The notes beneath the pieces were generated by a model. The model made no database searches. It saw only the letters and a list, made by a program, of their open reading frames with translations, and was not told where the DNA came from. 64,000 bases of DNA from Bacteroidota bacterium (GTDB lineage: Bacteria; Bacteroidota; Ignavibacteria; Ignavibacteriales; Ignavibacteriaceae): contig JAIUOE010000002.1 of the NCBI GenBank assembly GCA_020161395.1, positions 434,001 to 498,000 on the forward strand. The letters run 5' to 3'. A program made the position numbers and the translations under genes. Positions 8,904 through 17,778 of this stretch are shown here, in pieces; positions within the stretch are counted from its first letter, which is position 1, and the number at the start of each line of letters is the position of its first letter.

Positions 8904-10400
8904 ATGAAAATTTATTTCAGAGAAAACCAGTTAGCCTACTTAAACCAGATTGCTGCGAATACAGTGGGTCATTCCAACTTTACTCTCCTCGTTGGTAAAA
9001 GAAAAGTTGGAAAAACCACACTGATAAAACAGTTTCTGAGAGCAAATGCCGGTGCTTACTTTACTATAAGTAACAAATCGTCATTCCTGCAATTACAGGA
9101 TATTTCAGAGTATCTGAAATCTTATACATTTCCCGACAGTTTCATACCTAATTTCCAAAGTTGGGGTAACTTCTTCGAATTTCTGTTCTATATCGCTCGA
9201 AACAGACCTGTTAATATAGTTATTGATGAGTTTCATAACTTTGAATTGATCGAATCTGAAGCTTTTGACGAATTGAGAAGAGCCTGGGACACACACTCGA
9301 AAAATTCCATGCTCAACCTGATCGTTGTCACTTCAAATATCGATTTTATGAAAAGAAAATTTGAGGGTGAAGACAGCCCGTTGTTCCGGATTAACAATCA
9401 CTTTATCAAACTTACTCCTTTCCGCCTCTCCGATGTGATTGTTATTTTCAGAATGAACAATTCGAAATTGTCAACGAATCAAATTATCGACCTTTACACT
9501 ATTTTTGGCGGTCTCCCAAAGTATTACTTTCTTATAGAGAGGCACCACCTGTGGAACAAAGACCTTGAGACCATTTTGAAGGAACTGGTATTTGTCGATT
9601 TTGCACCTCTCGCCTACGAATTGAAGGAATTGCTTATCAATGACTTCACAAGAGGCAACAAAATATATCTCTCAATCCTGCAGGCAATTGCCGCCGGCTT
9701 CACAAAGATGTCTGATATTGCAAAAACCGTAAACATTCCGGTTACCAATCTGACAAAATATCTTTATGAACTCGAAAAGAAAAAGAGACTTATCGAGAGA
9801 CAGCTCCCCGTGAACACGAGTGATGATGCAAAATCTAAATTCGGAAGATATTTTATCAGAAATTATTTTGAAAATTTCTGGTTCAGATTTATCCAGCCCG
9901 ACATTATCAATTTTGAAATGGGCGAATACGACAAGATGCTTGTTACCATCAGTGACAAACTGGGTGAATATGTAAACAGCAGACTCGGAATATTCGTGAG
10001 AGAAATCTTTCACGACTATCAGAAAAGCCCTTACATACAGTATCTCTTCCCGTTCGAAATCACGAGCGTTGGTTCTGTTTGGAACAGAAGAGACACAATT
10101 GAAATTGTGGTGGTAAGCGAATCTGCCCGTGCCGTACTTTACGCAAACCTGGTTCTTCAGGATGAACCGTTGAACAAGTATGATGTAAATCTCGCTTCAA
10201 CGCAGTTCTTCAAATTCAAAAACCTCTATTCCAACTATTCGAAAAGGTATCTTTTGATTACGAAGAATGGTCTGGATGAGGGTGCTGAAGCATTCTGTAA
10301 ACAGAAAAACATTTCAACAATCGACATAAATGTATTCTTTGATGCTCTCGTCAGCGACACAGTTGATGCAGATGCACAGATAATCGAAATTGTCCTTTGA
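8904..10400 (+). CDS. AAA-family ATPase with DUF234-like C-terminus
   Basis: 498 residues. Walker A is 'GKRKVGKTTL' (about residues 32-41), Walker B is 'VNIVIDEFHNF', followed by a sensor-1 stretch 'LNLIVVTSN'. After a winged-helix segment ('MSDIAKTVNIPVTNLTKYLYELEKKKRL') comes 'GEYVNSRLGIFVREIFHDY', typical of the DUF234 nuclease-like tail in the archaeal-type ATPase_2 group. Substrate unknown; related proteins are often suspected of DNA-related or mobile functions. It is a single-gene unit with its own terminator, flanked by an AT-rich gap, opposite in direction to both neighbours, which would fit horizontal acquisition. Confidence 0.85.
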   Translation: MKIYFRENQLAYLNQIAANTVGHSNFTLLVGKRKVGKTTLIKQFLRANAGAYFTISNKSSFLQLQDISEYLKSYTFPDSFIPNFQSWGNFFEFLFYIARNRPVNIVIDEFHNFELIESEAFDELRRAWDTHSKNSMLNLIVVTSNIDFMKRKFEGEDSPLFRINNHFIKLTPFRLSDVIVIFRMNNSKLSTNQIIDLYTIFGGLPKYYFLIERHHLWNKDLETILKELVFVDFAPLAYELKELLINDFTRGNKIYLSILQAIAAGFTKMSDIAKTVNIPVTNLTKYLYELEKKKRLIERQLPVNTSDDAKSKFGRYFIRNYFENFWFRFIQPDIINFEMGEYDKMLVTISDKLGEYVNSRLGIFVREIFHDYQKSPYIQYLFPFEITSVGSVWNRRDTIEIVVVSESARAVLYANLVLQDEPLNKYDVNLASTQFFKFKNLYSNYSKRYLLITKNGLDEGAEAFCKQKNISTIDINVFFDALVSDTVDADAQIIEIVL

Positions 10401-10423
10401 TTAACTGATTCCCCCGTATTTTG

Positions 10424-10453
10424 AAGCTGCCCTGACCCGGCAGCTTTTTTTTT
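10424..10453 (+). terminator. Rho-independent terminator of the AAA ATPase gene
   Basis: An 8-bp stem AAGCTGCC / GGCAGCTT with a 7-base loop is followed by a T run on the + strand. It lies 24 bases after the ATPase stop. The T run touches the convergent stop codon of the glycerate kinase gene; the opposite strand lacks a T run, so it acts only on the + strand. Confidence 0.85.
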
Positions 10454-11747
10454 ATTCCAACTCTCCGTATATCAGAATGTCTGTCAGATTCACCCCTGTA
10501 TGTCCCGTCCTGACTGCAGATCCTGTCCTTGCAATCCACTCACCGGAATTGCTGGAATTAAGATAACGGTCAAAATCAAGACCTTCTTTCAAACTCTCCG
10601 GAAAAGTGTCGCCATCGATAACAGCTCCGGCAAAAGAGGTCGTGCCATCTTTACCATCTGTACCAGCGGCAAGAAGCACCGCTTCCCTTCCGGCTATGAG
10701 TCTTGAAAACCTCATGGCGAACTCGCATGCCCTTCCCCCGGTTCCCTCTCCTTTTACTGTCACACCCGGTTCAGCTCCGGCTATGATCAGAAAAGGCAAT
10801 CCTGAGATTCTCCGCCTCTCTTTTGTTATCCTGCACTTTTCAAAGAAAGCAGTAGCCGCCTCTTCAACATTGCCTGTTAGAGGATCGTCGCAGACCACAA
10901 ATTCCATCTTCGATTCTGATGCAAAATCTGCCAGAGTATGAAGAAATTTTCTGTTCGAATCGATGATCCTTGTTTCAGGGATGAATTTTGATTTTTGGAT
11001 GGATGCATCTGTTTTTTGAAGAGTTTTTAATATCCGGTCGATAAATCCGGCATCGGTATCATCCGAAAACCTTTGCAGAATATCTCTTGTCTTTCCGGTA
11101 TCTGCCTCGGAAGGAACCAGCATCCCCGACCCGATAACCCTCACATCATCGGACAATACATCCGAAATAATGAGATTAAGAATATGTTCTGTATTAATAA
11201 AATTGAGCAATCCCCCGCCCTTTATTTTTGAAACAGAAGTCCTGACCTCGTTCAAGTTTTCAATTTCGATCCCCCCGTTCATCAAAATCGCTGTGAGCCG
11301 GCGTTTATCTTCAAGAGTTATACCATCCACCGGTGCAACGGCCATTGCTGAGGTGCCACCCGACAGAAGGTAGATTAAGAGGGAATCAGGCGGGACGGTT
11401 CTACAAAACCCGATCAGTCTTTCACCGGCAAAAAGACTTCTTTCATCAGGAAGAGGATGTGATGAAACCAGAATTTCGAAGGGGGGAATTTCCTGCGGTT
11501 CGTCTGAATTGGTGATTATCAGTCCTCGTGAAACTCTGTCACCAAAAAATCTGAGGGCACCTTTGGCCATGTCAACAGCAGATTTTCCCGTCGCGACTAT
11601 TTCAACACTCTTGTAATCCTTAAGCTTCGAATGGTGTTCCCTAAGAGCATTATAAACGATTACAGAAGGATTGTGAGAGACTAACGCCTCCCGGAATATT
11701 CTTTCGACCTCCTGCTTCAAAGCAGCCGTTTTACTATACGCGCTCAA
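10452..11747 (-). CDS. Glycerate 2-kinase (MOFRL family)
   Basis: 431 residues with the two parts of class-II glycerate kinases: an N-terminal DUF4147 domain ('VEIVATGKSAVDMAKGAL', 'ILVSSHPLPDERSLFAGERLIGF', 'LLIYLLSGGTSAMAV') and a C-terminal MOFRL domain ('ISGLPFLIIAGAEPGVTVKGEGTGGR', 'LLAAGTDGKDGTTSFAGAVIDG'). It phosphorylates D-glycerate to 2-phosphoglycerate, linking serine or glyoxylate degradation to glycolysis. No other pathway gene is adjacent. Its start overlaps the end of the receiver-Hpt gene upstream by 14 bases, so the two share a transcript. Confidence 0.93.
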   Translation of the reverse strand: MSAYSKTAALKQEVERIFREALVSHNPSVIVYNALREHHSKLKDYKSVEIVATGKSAVDMAKGALRFFGDRVSRGLIITNSDEPQEIPPFEILVSSHPLPDERSLFAGERLIGFCRTVPPDSLLIYLLSGGTSAMAVAPVDGITLEDKRRLTAILMNGGIEIENLNEVRTSVSKIKGGGLLNFINTEHILNLIISDVLSDDVRVIGSGMLVPSEADTGKTRDILQRFSDDTDAGFIDRILKTLQKTDASIQKSKFIPETRIIDSNRKFLHTLADFASESKMEFVVCDDPLTGNVEEAATAFFEKCRITKERRRISGLPFLIIAGAEPGVTVKGEGTGGRACEFAMRFSRLIAGREAVLLAAGTDGKDGTTSFAGAVIDGDTFPESLKEGLDFDRYLNSSNSGEWIARTGSAVRTGHTGVNLTDILIYGELE

Positions 11748-12852
11748 GCATTTTCTTTCGAATATTCTCCAGAGTTCCTGTTGCCTCGGTCGTCATTTTA
11801 ATTATCTTCTCAAGAATCAATGACTGACCGTGCTTGTTAATATCAGGCTTTTGAAGATTCAGATGAAATTTCTCCATCAGCGGAATAATCTTTTTTAATC
11901 CCATGTATGAAAGAACGGGTTGAAACTTGTGGCACAATTCTCTGGCCCTTTTAATGTCATCATTCCCAAGGGAAGATTCCAACTCACGAAGTAAAGGTCC
12001 GGAATTTTCGAGAAAACTCTTGACAATATCTGAAGCAAAAAGAATGTCATTATTAGATACTTCCTTCAGGTATGTAAGATCGACAAGCTCATCAACAATA
12101 AAGATATCATCATCTGATCCGTTGTTAATGAATTCAAAACGGGGTTCTTCAAACAGAAAGGATTGGACAGCAGCAATCAGTTCCTTTGAAACAATCGGCT
12201 TTCCTATGTAACCATTCATGCCTGATTCAGCCACCCTTGCTTCACTTTCAGACCTCAACGCTGCCGTCAATGCTATTACCGGAGTGCGACTTTTCGGTTC
12301 CGGAAACATGTCCCTGATTCTTCTGGTGGCTTCGTAACCATCCATAACCGGCATCGATATGTCCATTAAAATCAAATCATAATCGTTTGCAGCTACTTTT
12401 TCTATCGCCTCCTCACCATTCCAGGCATGATCGAGAAGCAGATCGAGGTTTGACAGAATGCTTTCCACCACTTTCTTGTTAATTTCATTATCCTCCACAA
12501 GAAGTACCTTTTTCCTTCCCTTCGATTCCTCTGACAGGTTTCCTTTTTCCCGGTCAGAATCTGAGTTTTTCAGATTTTTCGAACCCGAAACCGCCTCCTT
12601 CGTAATTGAAACCTGAATCACTCCCCTGTAGAGGTCTTCATCGATCGACAGAATAAAAAACTCAAATCCTGTACCGTCAATTTCTTTGTAAAAACGCAGC
12701 GAGCCGGCTCTTAGTGATGATTTTATCCAGTCACAAAAATAACCTGTGAAACTGTCTGTTTCACCATCGGGAAATTGAATATCATCATCGAAAATGAATT
12801 TGTGAATGGAAGGAAAGTAGCTGAATCTTGCTGTTGAAATGACTTGTTGCAT
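11734..12852 (-). CDS. Receiver domain - Hpt protein with unknown N-terminal domain
   Basis: 372 residues. Residues about 1-90 are an unrecognised domain with no membrane segment. A receiver domain follows ('KKVLLVEDNEINKKVVESIL', phosphoacceptor Asp in 'DLILMDISMPVMDGYEATRRIR', then 'TPVIALTAA' and 'GYIGKPI'). The C-terminal helices, with 'RARELCHKFQPVLSYMGLKKI', resemble a histidine phosphotransfer domain whose phospho-His would be in 'LCHKFQ'. There is no kinase core, so it probably relays phosphate from a separate hybrid kinase. No DNA-binding output domain is present. Confidence 0.8.
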   Translation of the reverse strand: MQQVISTARFSYFPSIHKFIFDDDIQFPDGETDSFTGYFCDWIKSSLRAGSLRFYKEIDGTGFEFFILSIDEDLYRGVIQVSITKEAVSGSKNLKNSDSDREKGNLSEESKGRKKVLLVEDNEINKKVVESILSNLDLLLDHAWNGEEAIEKVAANDYDLILMDISMPVMDGYEATRRIRDMFPEPKSRTPVIALTAALRSESEARVAESGMNGYIGKPIVSKELIAAVQSFLFEEPRFEFINNGSDDDIFIVDELVDLTYLKEVSNNDILFASDIVKSFLENSGPLLRELESSLGNDDIKRARELCHKFQPVLSYMGLKKIIPLMEKFHLNLQKPDINKHGQSLILEKIIKMTTEATGTLENIRKKMLERV

Positions 12853-12900
12853 TCTGCTTCTCTATCTTTGGAGCAAATAATAATCTTGAGGGTAAAGATA

Positions 12901-12930
12901 AAAAAAAGGCTGCTAAAAAGCAGCCTTTTG
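12901..12930 (-). terminator. Rho-independent terminator downstream of the ZnuD-like receptor gene
   Basis: A perfect 11-bp inverted repeat (AAAAGGCTGCT / AGCAGCCTTTT, loop AAAA) is followed by a T run on the - strand. It lies about 140 bases downstream of the receptor stop, beyond the 21-bp repeats, and insulates the receptor operon from the receiver-Hpt gene. Confidence 0.85.
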
Positions 12931-13020
12931 GGGGGAGTTTCGTATGTTAAACACTAGCAGGGAATCATGTTTAACTACGATGTAAACTTAAGGGTCAATG
13001 GGCATTTAATCAATCAAGTT

Positions 13021-13070
13021 TCGATAAACAGCCCTTTTTACTCGACAAACACCCTTTTTTACTCGATAAG
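13021..13070. repeat. Two-and-a-half copies of a 21-bp tandem repeat
   Basis: Two full units (13021-13041 and 13042-13062) of the form TCGAYAAACA-SCCTTTTTTAC and a partial third (13063-13070) lie immediately next to the receptor stop codon. The two units differ at only a few positions. Function unknown; they would sit in the 3' untranslated part of the receptor mRNA. Confidence 0.75.
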
Positions 13071-13071
13071 A

Positions 13072-15291
13072 TTAGAAAAAATAGTATTTCAAGGTTGTCC
13101 TTAAATTCCTCCCGGTCTCAGGCATTATACTTTTTACCCTCGAAAGGTGATTTCTGTACTCCGCATCGAAAATATTATCGATGCCGATAGATAAAAGTCC
13201 GGTAAATCTTCCAATGGAAAATGACCTGTGGAAGTTGGTGTTTACAGAGATGTAACCGGCAGTTGGTGTCTCAAATGTATCTGTCTCCTCCTGTGCAGCA
13301 GCAATTTCAGCAGAGAGCTCAAGCGTTGTGGCTTCAAACATTTTATAACTCGCCTCAAGGTAAAGTTTTGCGGGGGGAATCTGTGGCAGTTTCCCGCCAT
13401 CAGCCATCTCTCCCCGGGTAAAACTTGCTTTCACTAAAAAAGTAAAGGAAGGGGAATATTTTAATTCAGACTGAAACTCCACACCTGAGATTTTAGCAGA
13501 AACACCCTGGGTGGTATACACGGGAAGAAATGTCTGGTAGTTTATTCTCCCTGTGTTCCTTGGAATTATGAAGTCAGCAAGGTTGTAGTAATAAATATTT
13601 ACGAGTGTGTAAAAATTATCGAGCTTATAATAGGAGAAGAGTTCTATCCCCGCCCCTGCTTCAGAGGCAAGATCAGGGTTGCCGGTTTCATATGAATAAG
13701 CTGCCAGATGTGGTCCTTCGGAAAACAACTCTTCGATAGTGGGAACCCGGGATGACCTGCTAAGGTTAACACCAGCAAACAATTCGTCCGTTATTCCGTA
13801 AATCCCCGACAATGCAAGCGAATATGTAACGAAATCCCTCTCCCTGATGTCACCGATGTCGGCTTTTTTAGCCTTTTCCGGTGAGATAATGTCATAGTTA
13901 ACCCTCCCTCCAAATTCAATGCTAAGCCCGTTATAATTGAAAGGCTGCCAAAAATAGAACGAAAGGTTCTTCGATTGTGATTTTGGAGTAAAGACAAATC
14001 CGCCGGTTTCAAAGTCCCGGTACTGCCCAGAGGCACCTATCACTCCGTCCTCATTGAACCCAAAAAGGTGATGCTCAAAATTCATGAACCCGGTGTAGTC
14101 TGTTATACTGAATTCAGCGCCAATCAGGTCGTTCCTTTCATATTCCTTGTGCCTGTAAAACGATCTGTTCACATGAAAGGTGGCATTGTGAATCAGTGAT
14201 GAATTTACATTGAAGGAGGCTTTTGCCGAGTAAACATTTCTGAAAATTGATATCCGAACCCCGTTCGGATGAGCACCAACAAAACCTCCGGGTATGCCGT
14301 AATCCATTTCCATGCTCCGGTATGAGTAACCCGCATATCCAAAATCACCAAGATATGATGCTCCCAGAGACATTCCGGTGGCATCGGAAAATGAGTTTTT
14401 AAGGTTTCCGGCAGGTGTTCTCAAGTCACCTGACTTTCTTGAAGTGATGCTCCCTTTAACTACCATGCTCCCGAATCCGTACTCGGCATTCCCCCCAAAC
14501 AAAAGTCCGTTGTTGGCACTTTCGTAATACGACCCTGCAGTGCCGGAGAATCCATCTGACTTTTCCACCGGAATGTCATGCCTGATAACATTCACCACAC
14601 CACCGATCGTGACGGGAGAAAAAATAATTGTTCTCGGTCCCCTTATGATGTCTGCTCTTGTTATGGAGAAAGGTTCAATTGTAAGGGCATGATCGGGTGA
14701 AGTGGCACTCAAGTCCGTGGTTTTTACCCCGTCTTCTGCAAAAAGTATTCTGTCACCACCAAGACCCCTTATCACGGGACGGGCAGGTGCAGGTCCCATT
14801 GAACGAATTGCCAATCCTGCTTCATTTTTCAGGGTAGCAGCGAGTGTAAGTCCCAGATTTTTCTGCAAATCAACCCCCTCAACAGAACCTTTCAGGTTGT
14901 CAATCTCTTCAAATTTTGAATGAGAATGATTGCCCGTGACAAGCACGGTTCCAAGCTCGAGATTCTTCGGGATCAGATATACCAGCAGATTGAAAGGTAT
15001 ACCATTGTCGGGGGTGGTATGAAATGTATATGTAGAATAACTGATGTGAGTAATGTGAATCACAGACTTTCTATTTTCCGGGAGCATGATCTCAAAAAAA
15101 CCGTCTTCATCAGATATCACGCCTGACTTCATTCCTTCTACACTCACAGAAGCGGCGGATACCGGCTCCTTGTTGTATGAGTCCAGTATTTTTCCCGTCA
15201 CCGTTATCATTTTCATCGATTGTCCCGAAACCTGACTGACATAACCCGCAGTAAAAAGGAGAACTAAAAAAATAATGCTGTTAATTTTCAT
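13072..15291 (-). CDS. TonB-dependent receptor, ZnuD-like (probable zinc/metal uptake)
   Basis: 739 residues from the ATG that opens a signal peptide (cleavage near residue 24); an in-frame start 8 codons earlier lacks this feature. An N-terminal carboxypeptidase-regulatory-like domain (about 30-115) precedes a plug with 'PVIRGLGGDRILFAEDGV', 'SPDHALTIEP' (about 198-207) and 'DIIRGPRTIIF...TIGGVVNV'. The SPDHA element matches the plug of ZnuD zinc receptors. The barrel ends 'GIDNIFDAEYRNHLSRVKS... LKYYFF'. It should move a ligand across the outer membrane with TonB energy. The upstream histidine-rich lipoprotein and membrane protein support a metal substrate; zinc itself is inference. Confidence 0.9.
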   Translation of the reverse strand: MKINSIIFLVLLFTAGYVSQVSGQSMKMITVTGKILDSYNKEPVSAASVSVEGMKSGVISDEDGFFEIMLPENRKSVIHITHISYSTYTFHTTPDNGIPFNLLVYLIPKNLELGTVLVTGNHSHSKFEEIDNLKGSVEGVDLQKNLGLTLAATLKNEAGLAIRSMGPAPARPVIRGLGGDRILFAEDGVKTTDLSATSPDHALTIEPFSITRADIIRGPRTIIFSPVTIGGVVNVIRHDIPVEKSDGFSGTAGSYYESANNGLLFGGNAEYGFGSMVVKGSITSRKSGDLRTPAGNLKNSFSDATGMSLGASYLGDFGYAGYSYRSMEMDYGIPGGFVGAHPNGVRISIFRNVYSAKASFNVNSSLIHNATFHVNRSFYRHKEYERNDLIGAEFSITDYTGFMNFEHHLFGFNEDGVIGASGQYRDFETGGFVFTPKSQSKNLSFYFWQPFNYNGLSIEFGGRVNYDIISPEKAKKADIGDIRERDFVTYSLALSGIYGITDELFAGVNLSRSSRVPTIEELFSEGPHLAAYSYETGNPDLASEAGAGIELFSYYKLDNFYTLVNIYYYNLADFIIPRNTGRINYQTFLPVYTTQGVSAKISGVEFQSELKYSPSFTFLVKASFTRGEMADGGKLPQIPPAKLYLEASYKMFEATTLELSAEIAAAQEETDTFETPTAGYISVNTNFHRSFSIGRFTGLLSIGIDNIFDAEYRNHLSRVKSIMPETGRNLRTTLKYYFF

Positions 15292-15386
15292 GTTAAATCT
15301 AAGAGAGTCTATCAAAATTTTATATTAAAGTGTTGAATTAATTAAACCTGATAAACTCCCTTTTTAGTAATGTTGTTAAATCAGTT

Positions 15387-15842
15387 CTATTGAACAATCA
15401 CTTTAATATTTCCTGAGCGAAAATCGTTGTGTCCTTCATGCGTAAGATAAAACTCAACGGTAGTCATTCCTGCCTTTTTTCCGCGGAAATGAATCTCATA
15501 TTTTGCATCCGGTTCATCCTGATGCTGCCATATTTCCACTAATGAGGTGTCTGCAAAACTCCAGTTCAGTTTCTTCGCAGCATCTGCCGGTGGATTGATT
15601 ATGTTTTTATTCGCATCAAAGAATCTTACATTCATGTGATCTGTGGAGTTACCGAGAGGTACTTTTATCGTATCGGTGGAAACACCTCTGAAAATGGATG
15701 CCACCGGAATACCTGAGGTGGAAAAATATACTCCCTCCGCTGCAAAATGCTCTTCCTGCGGTACAAGTACATTGTCTTCTTTTTTACATCCGGAATAAAG
15801 ACCAAGCATGGCAATAACAGCCGTAAAAAGTAATTTTTTCAT
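15387..15842 (-). CDS. Histidine-containing lipoprotein, possible metal-binding partner of the receptor
   Basis: 151 residues with a lipoprotein signal ('LGLYSGCKKED', lipid Cys19). The mature part is beta-rich and has 'EEHFAAEGVYF' at its start, then scattered His/Asp/Glu groups ('DHMNVRF', 'WQHQDEPDA', 'IHFRGKKAG', 'THEGHNDFRSGNIKV'). Proteins with this E-H-x-x-A-x-G opening and a closing H-x-D-F element occur beside metal-type TonB receptors in Bacteroidota as far as I recall; no named family is assigned. It lies 95 bases upstream of the ZnuD-like gene on the same strand. A periplasmic or surface metal-binding role is inference. Confidence 0.7.
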   Translation of the reverse strand: MKKLLFTAVIAMLGLYSGCKKEDNVLVPQEEHFAAEGVYFSTSGIPVASIFRGVSTDTIKVPLGNSTDHMNVRFFDANKNIINPPADAAKKLNWSFADTSLVEIWQHQDEPDAKYEIHFRGKKAGMTTVEFYLTHEGHNDFRSGNIKVIVQ

Positions 15843-15961
15843 TTAATTTCTCTTTAGTTATGTTAATAATACAATCACACAATGTCCCGGCATCCATTAT
15901 GTTTGAAAATGGCAGGACAGAACAAGACTGTGATTGGTGTTCAAAATAGCTTAGGGGAAAA

Positions 15962-16291
15962 CTAAAGAGCCGGAGGTCCTCTGAGAGGCGAGATGTTAAA
16001 TTTTTGACCGCATACTTCATCCTGCTGCCCGGTCTTTACAGGAAGCGACAGCTTTTGGAAATGATCAGTCGAGAATTTACTTTCTGTAAGTGCCGGATTT
16101 CCTGCAAACAGCAGGAGCAGACATTCGGAAGCAATTACTGATGAGTGATGTGTAATTCCATTGTGGTGATTTTCAATGAAGACAGGATGGGAAAACCAGT
16201 TCTCCTCCATCCCGTGTCTGTGAAACACGGATGTCAGCATCACTGCCAGGTAAAGCAGGAGGACGAGACTGTTTTTCTTTCTGTCAGGCAT
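15962..16291 (-). CDS. Small His-rich membrane protein
   Basis: 109 residues from the ATG at 16291; a TTG at 16330 would add 13 residues inside the end of the rhodanese gene. It has one transmembrane segment (about residues 7-24), then 'FHRHGMEENWFSHP', 'ENHHNGITHHSSVIASECLLLLF' and a Cys near the end ('EVCGQKF'). The His clusters around a Cys suggest metal binding outside the membrane. Small proteins of this build are known near metal transport genes in Bacteroidota; specific function unknown. Lies between the lipoprotein and rhodanese genes, same strand. Confidence 0.6.
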   Translation of the reverse strand: MPDRKKNSLVLLLYLAVMLTSVFHRHGMEENWFSHPVFIENHHNGITHHSSVIASECLLLLFAGNPALTESKFSTDHFQKLSLPVKTGQQDEVCGQKFNISPLRGPPAL

Positions 16292-16310
16292 TTTCTTCAA
16301 TCCGTCCGGA

Positions 16311-16631
16311 TTATCCTTTTTCTGTTTCAAAACGCCAGCCTAAGATACCACTGTCAAGGTTATAGACTTTAGTAAATCCGTTTTGACCCATGAACAGACC
16401 TGCATGAAAACTTCGGCTGCCACTTCTGCAGTAGAGGTAATAGCTCTTTTCCCTGTCGAGTTCAAGAATCTCCTGCTGAAATGAGGGAGAATAGATATCA
16501 ATATTTAAGGAATTCGGGATTCTCTTTTCACTGTTTTCTTCCGGGGTCCTGACATCAATCAATACTGCATCAGGATCGTTTTTGTAACCGTCCAGAAATT
16601 CGGACGGAGAAAGATTTTTTACTACTAACAT
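16311..16631 (-). CDS. Rhodanese-like sulfurtransferase domain protein
   Basis: 106 residues, a single rhodanese domain: 'AVLIDVRTPEENSEKRIPNSLNIDI' (residues 22-46), active-site Cys68 in 'YLYCRSGSRS', then 'GFTKVYNLDSGILGW'. The CRSGSR loop has the size of a sulfur-handling rhodanese rather than a Cdc25-type phosphatase. It carries persulfide sulfur to an unknown acceptor. No signal peptide is seen, so cytoplasmic. It is the first gene of the metal-receptor run, or separately transcribed; 45 bases separate it from the TRAP gene upstream. Confidence 0.9.
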   Translation of the reverse strand: MLVVKNLSPSEFLDGYKNDPDAVLIDVRTPEENSEKRIPNSLNIDIYSPSFQQEILELDREKSYYLYCRSGSRSFHAGLFMGQNGFTKVYNLDSGILGWRFETEKG

Positions 16632-16676
16632 TTATCTCTTCACATGGTTTATATCAGATAACAAATTAACCGTTAC

Positions 16677-17774
16677 TTATACTTTATAGTTCCTTTCGGT
16701 CAACTCATAAAGTGTAGAGGTTAGATTCTGATATTTCCGATAAGATTCATAGATTTTTTTACTTGCAGGTTCTGCCTCTGTCATTTCAGAAATCACTTCT
16801 GCTGTCTTCTCTTTCAGTTTCTGTAATACTTCATCCGGGAATTGTACCAGTTTCACTTCGGGATCATTTTTGATAAGCTGAAGACTTTCTGCATTTTTGG
16901 CAACCATTTCAGCCGTGATCATGGTATCTATATACCCTGCTGCACCCTTCAAAATCGCCTTCAGATCATCAGCGAGGGAATCGAATGCCTTTTTGTTTAT
17001 CATAAATTCGGTTGCTCCCGCGGGCTCCTGCCATCCGGGATAATAGTAGTATTTCGCAATTCTCTGAAATCCCATTTTATAATCGTGAAAAGGACCCACC
17101 CATTCGAGTGCGTCGAGTACTCCCCTTTCAAGATTTGTGTAAAGCTCTCCTCCCGGGAACAGCAGTGCACTTGCTCCCATCTTCGCCATTACCTTACCAC
17201 CAATTCCCGGTATCCTCATCTTTAGGCCGTTAAAATCATCAACACTTTTTATCTCTTTCCGGAACCAGCCACCCATCTGACCGCTCGTGTTACCTCCGGG
17301 CATCGGGATGATCCCGTGCTTCGCATACAATTCTTCCCAAAGTTGCATGCCACCACCAAAATGGAGCCATGCAGAAAACTGCGGAGCATTCATTCCGTAT
17401 GGCAGTCCTGTAAAGAAAATTGCCGAGGGCTCTTTCCCTGCCCAGTAGTAGGAGGCACTGTGAACCATCTCCACATTTCCCTGCTTCACAGCATCAAAAC
17501 TCTCCATTGCAGGAACGAGCTCACCACCACCGTACACCTTAATCTTGAGCCTTCCCCCTGACATCTGATCGACAAGCTGTGAAAAGAGCGTCATCATCTC
17601 ACCGTAAACGGGGAAATTGGGGGGCCATGTGGTAGCCATTTTCCACTTGATACTTTTTCCGGAAAAACCGTCGGCTTTGTTGTTTTTTCTCATACAGGAG
17701 GAGAAAAAGGCAGGAAATGCAGCGGCAGTACCGACAAGTGCCGCCTTCTTAATGAAATCTCTTCTTTTGCTCAT
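16677..17774 (-). CDS. TRAP transporter substrate-binding protein (DctP family), Tat lipoprotein
   Basis: 365 residues. The N-terminus has a twin-arginine motif ('SKRRDFIKKAA') followed by a hydrophobic stretch and 'FFSSCMRK', a lipobox, so it appears to be a folded-exported lipoprotein. The body has DctP-family features ('KWKMATTWPPNFPVYGEMM', 'PYGMNAPQFSAWL', 'KMRIPGIGGKVMAKMGASALLFPGGELYTNLERGVLDALEWVGP'), like the TakP/alpha-keto-acid clade. No DctQ or DctM membrane gene is nearby, so its transporter must be elsewhere. It starts 4 bases after the phosphatase gene stop, in one operon. Confidence 0.92.
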   Translation of the reverse strand: MSKRRDFIKKAALVGTAAAFPAFFSSCMRKNNKADGFSGKSIKWKMATTWPPNFPVYGEMMTLFSQLVDQMSGGRLKIKVYGGGELVPAMESFDAVKQGNVEMVHSASYYWAGKEPSAIFFTGLPYGMNAPQFSAWLHFGGGMQLWEELYAKHGIIPMPGGNTSGQMGGWFRKEIKSVDDFNGLKMRIPGIGGKVMAKMGASALLFPGGELYTNLERGVLDALEWVGPFHDYKMGFQRIAKYYYYPGWQEPAGATEFMINKKAFDSLADDLKAILKGAAGYIDTMITAEMVAKNAESLQLIKNDPEVKLVQFPDEVLQKLKEKTAEVISEMTEAEPASKKIYESYRKYQNLTSTLYELTERNYKV

Positions 17775-17778
17775 ATTT

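Noticed and set aside
8904-10400. Mobile element or phage defence gene
   Set aside because: The ATPase stands alone with no integrase, toxin, nuclease or flanking repeats; isolated position is only weak evidence for transfer.
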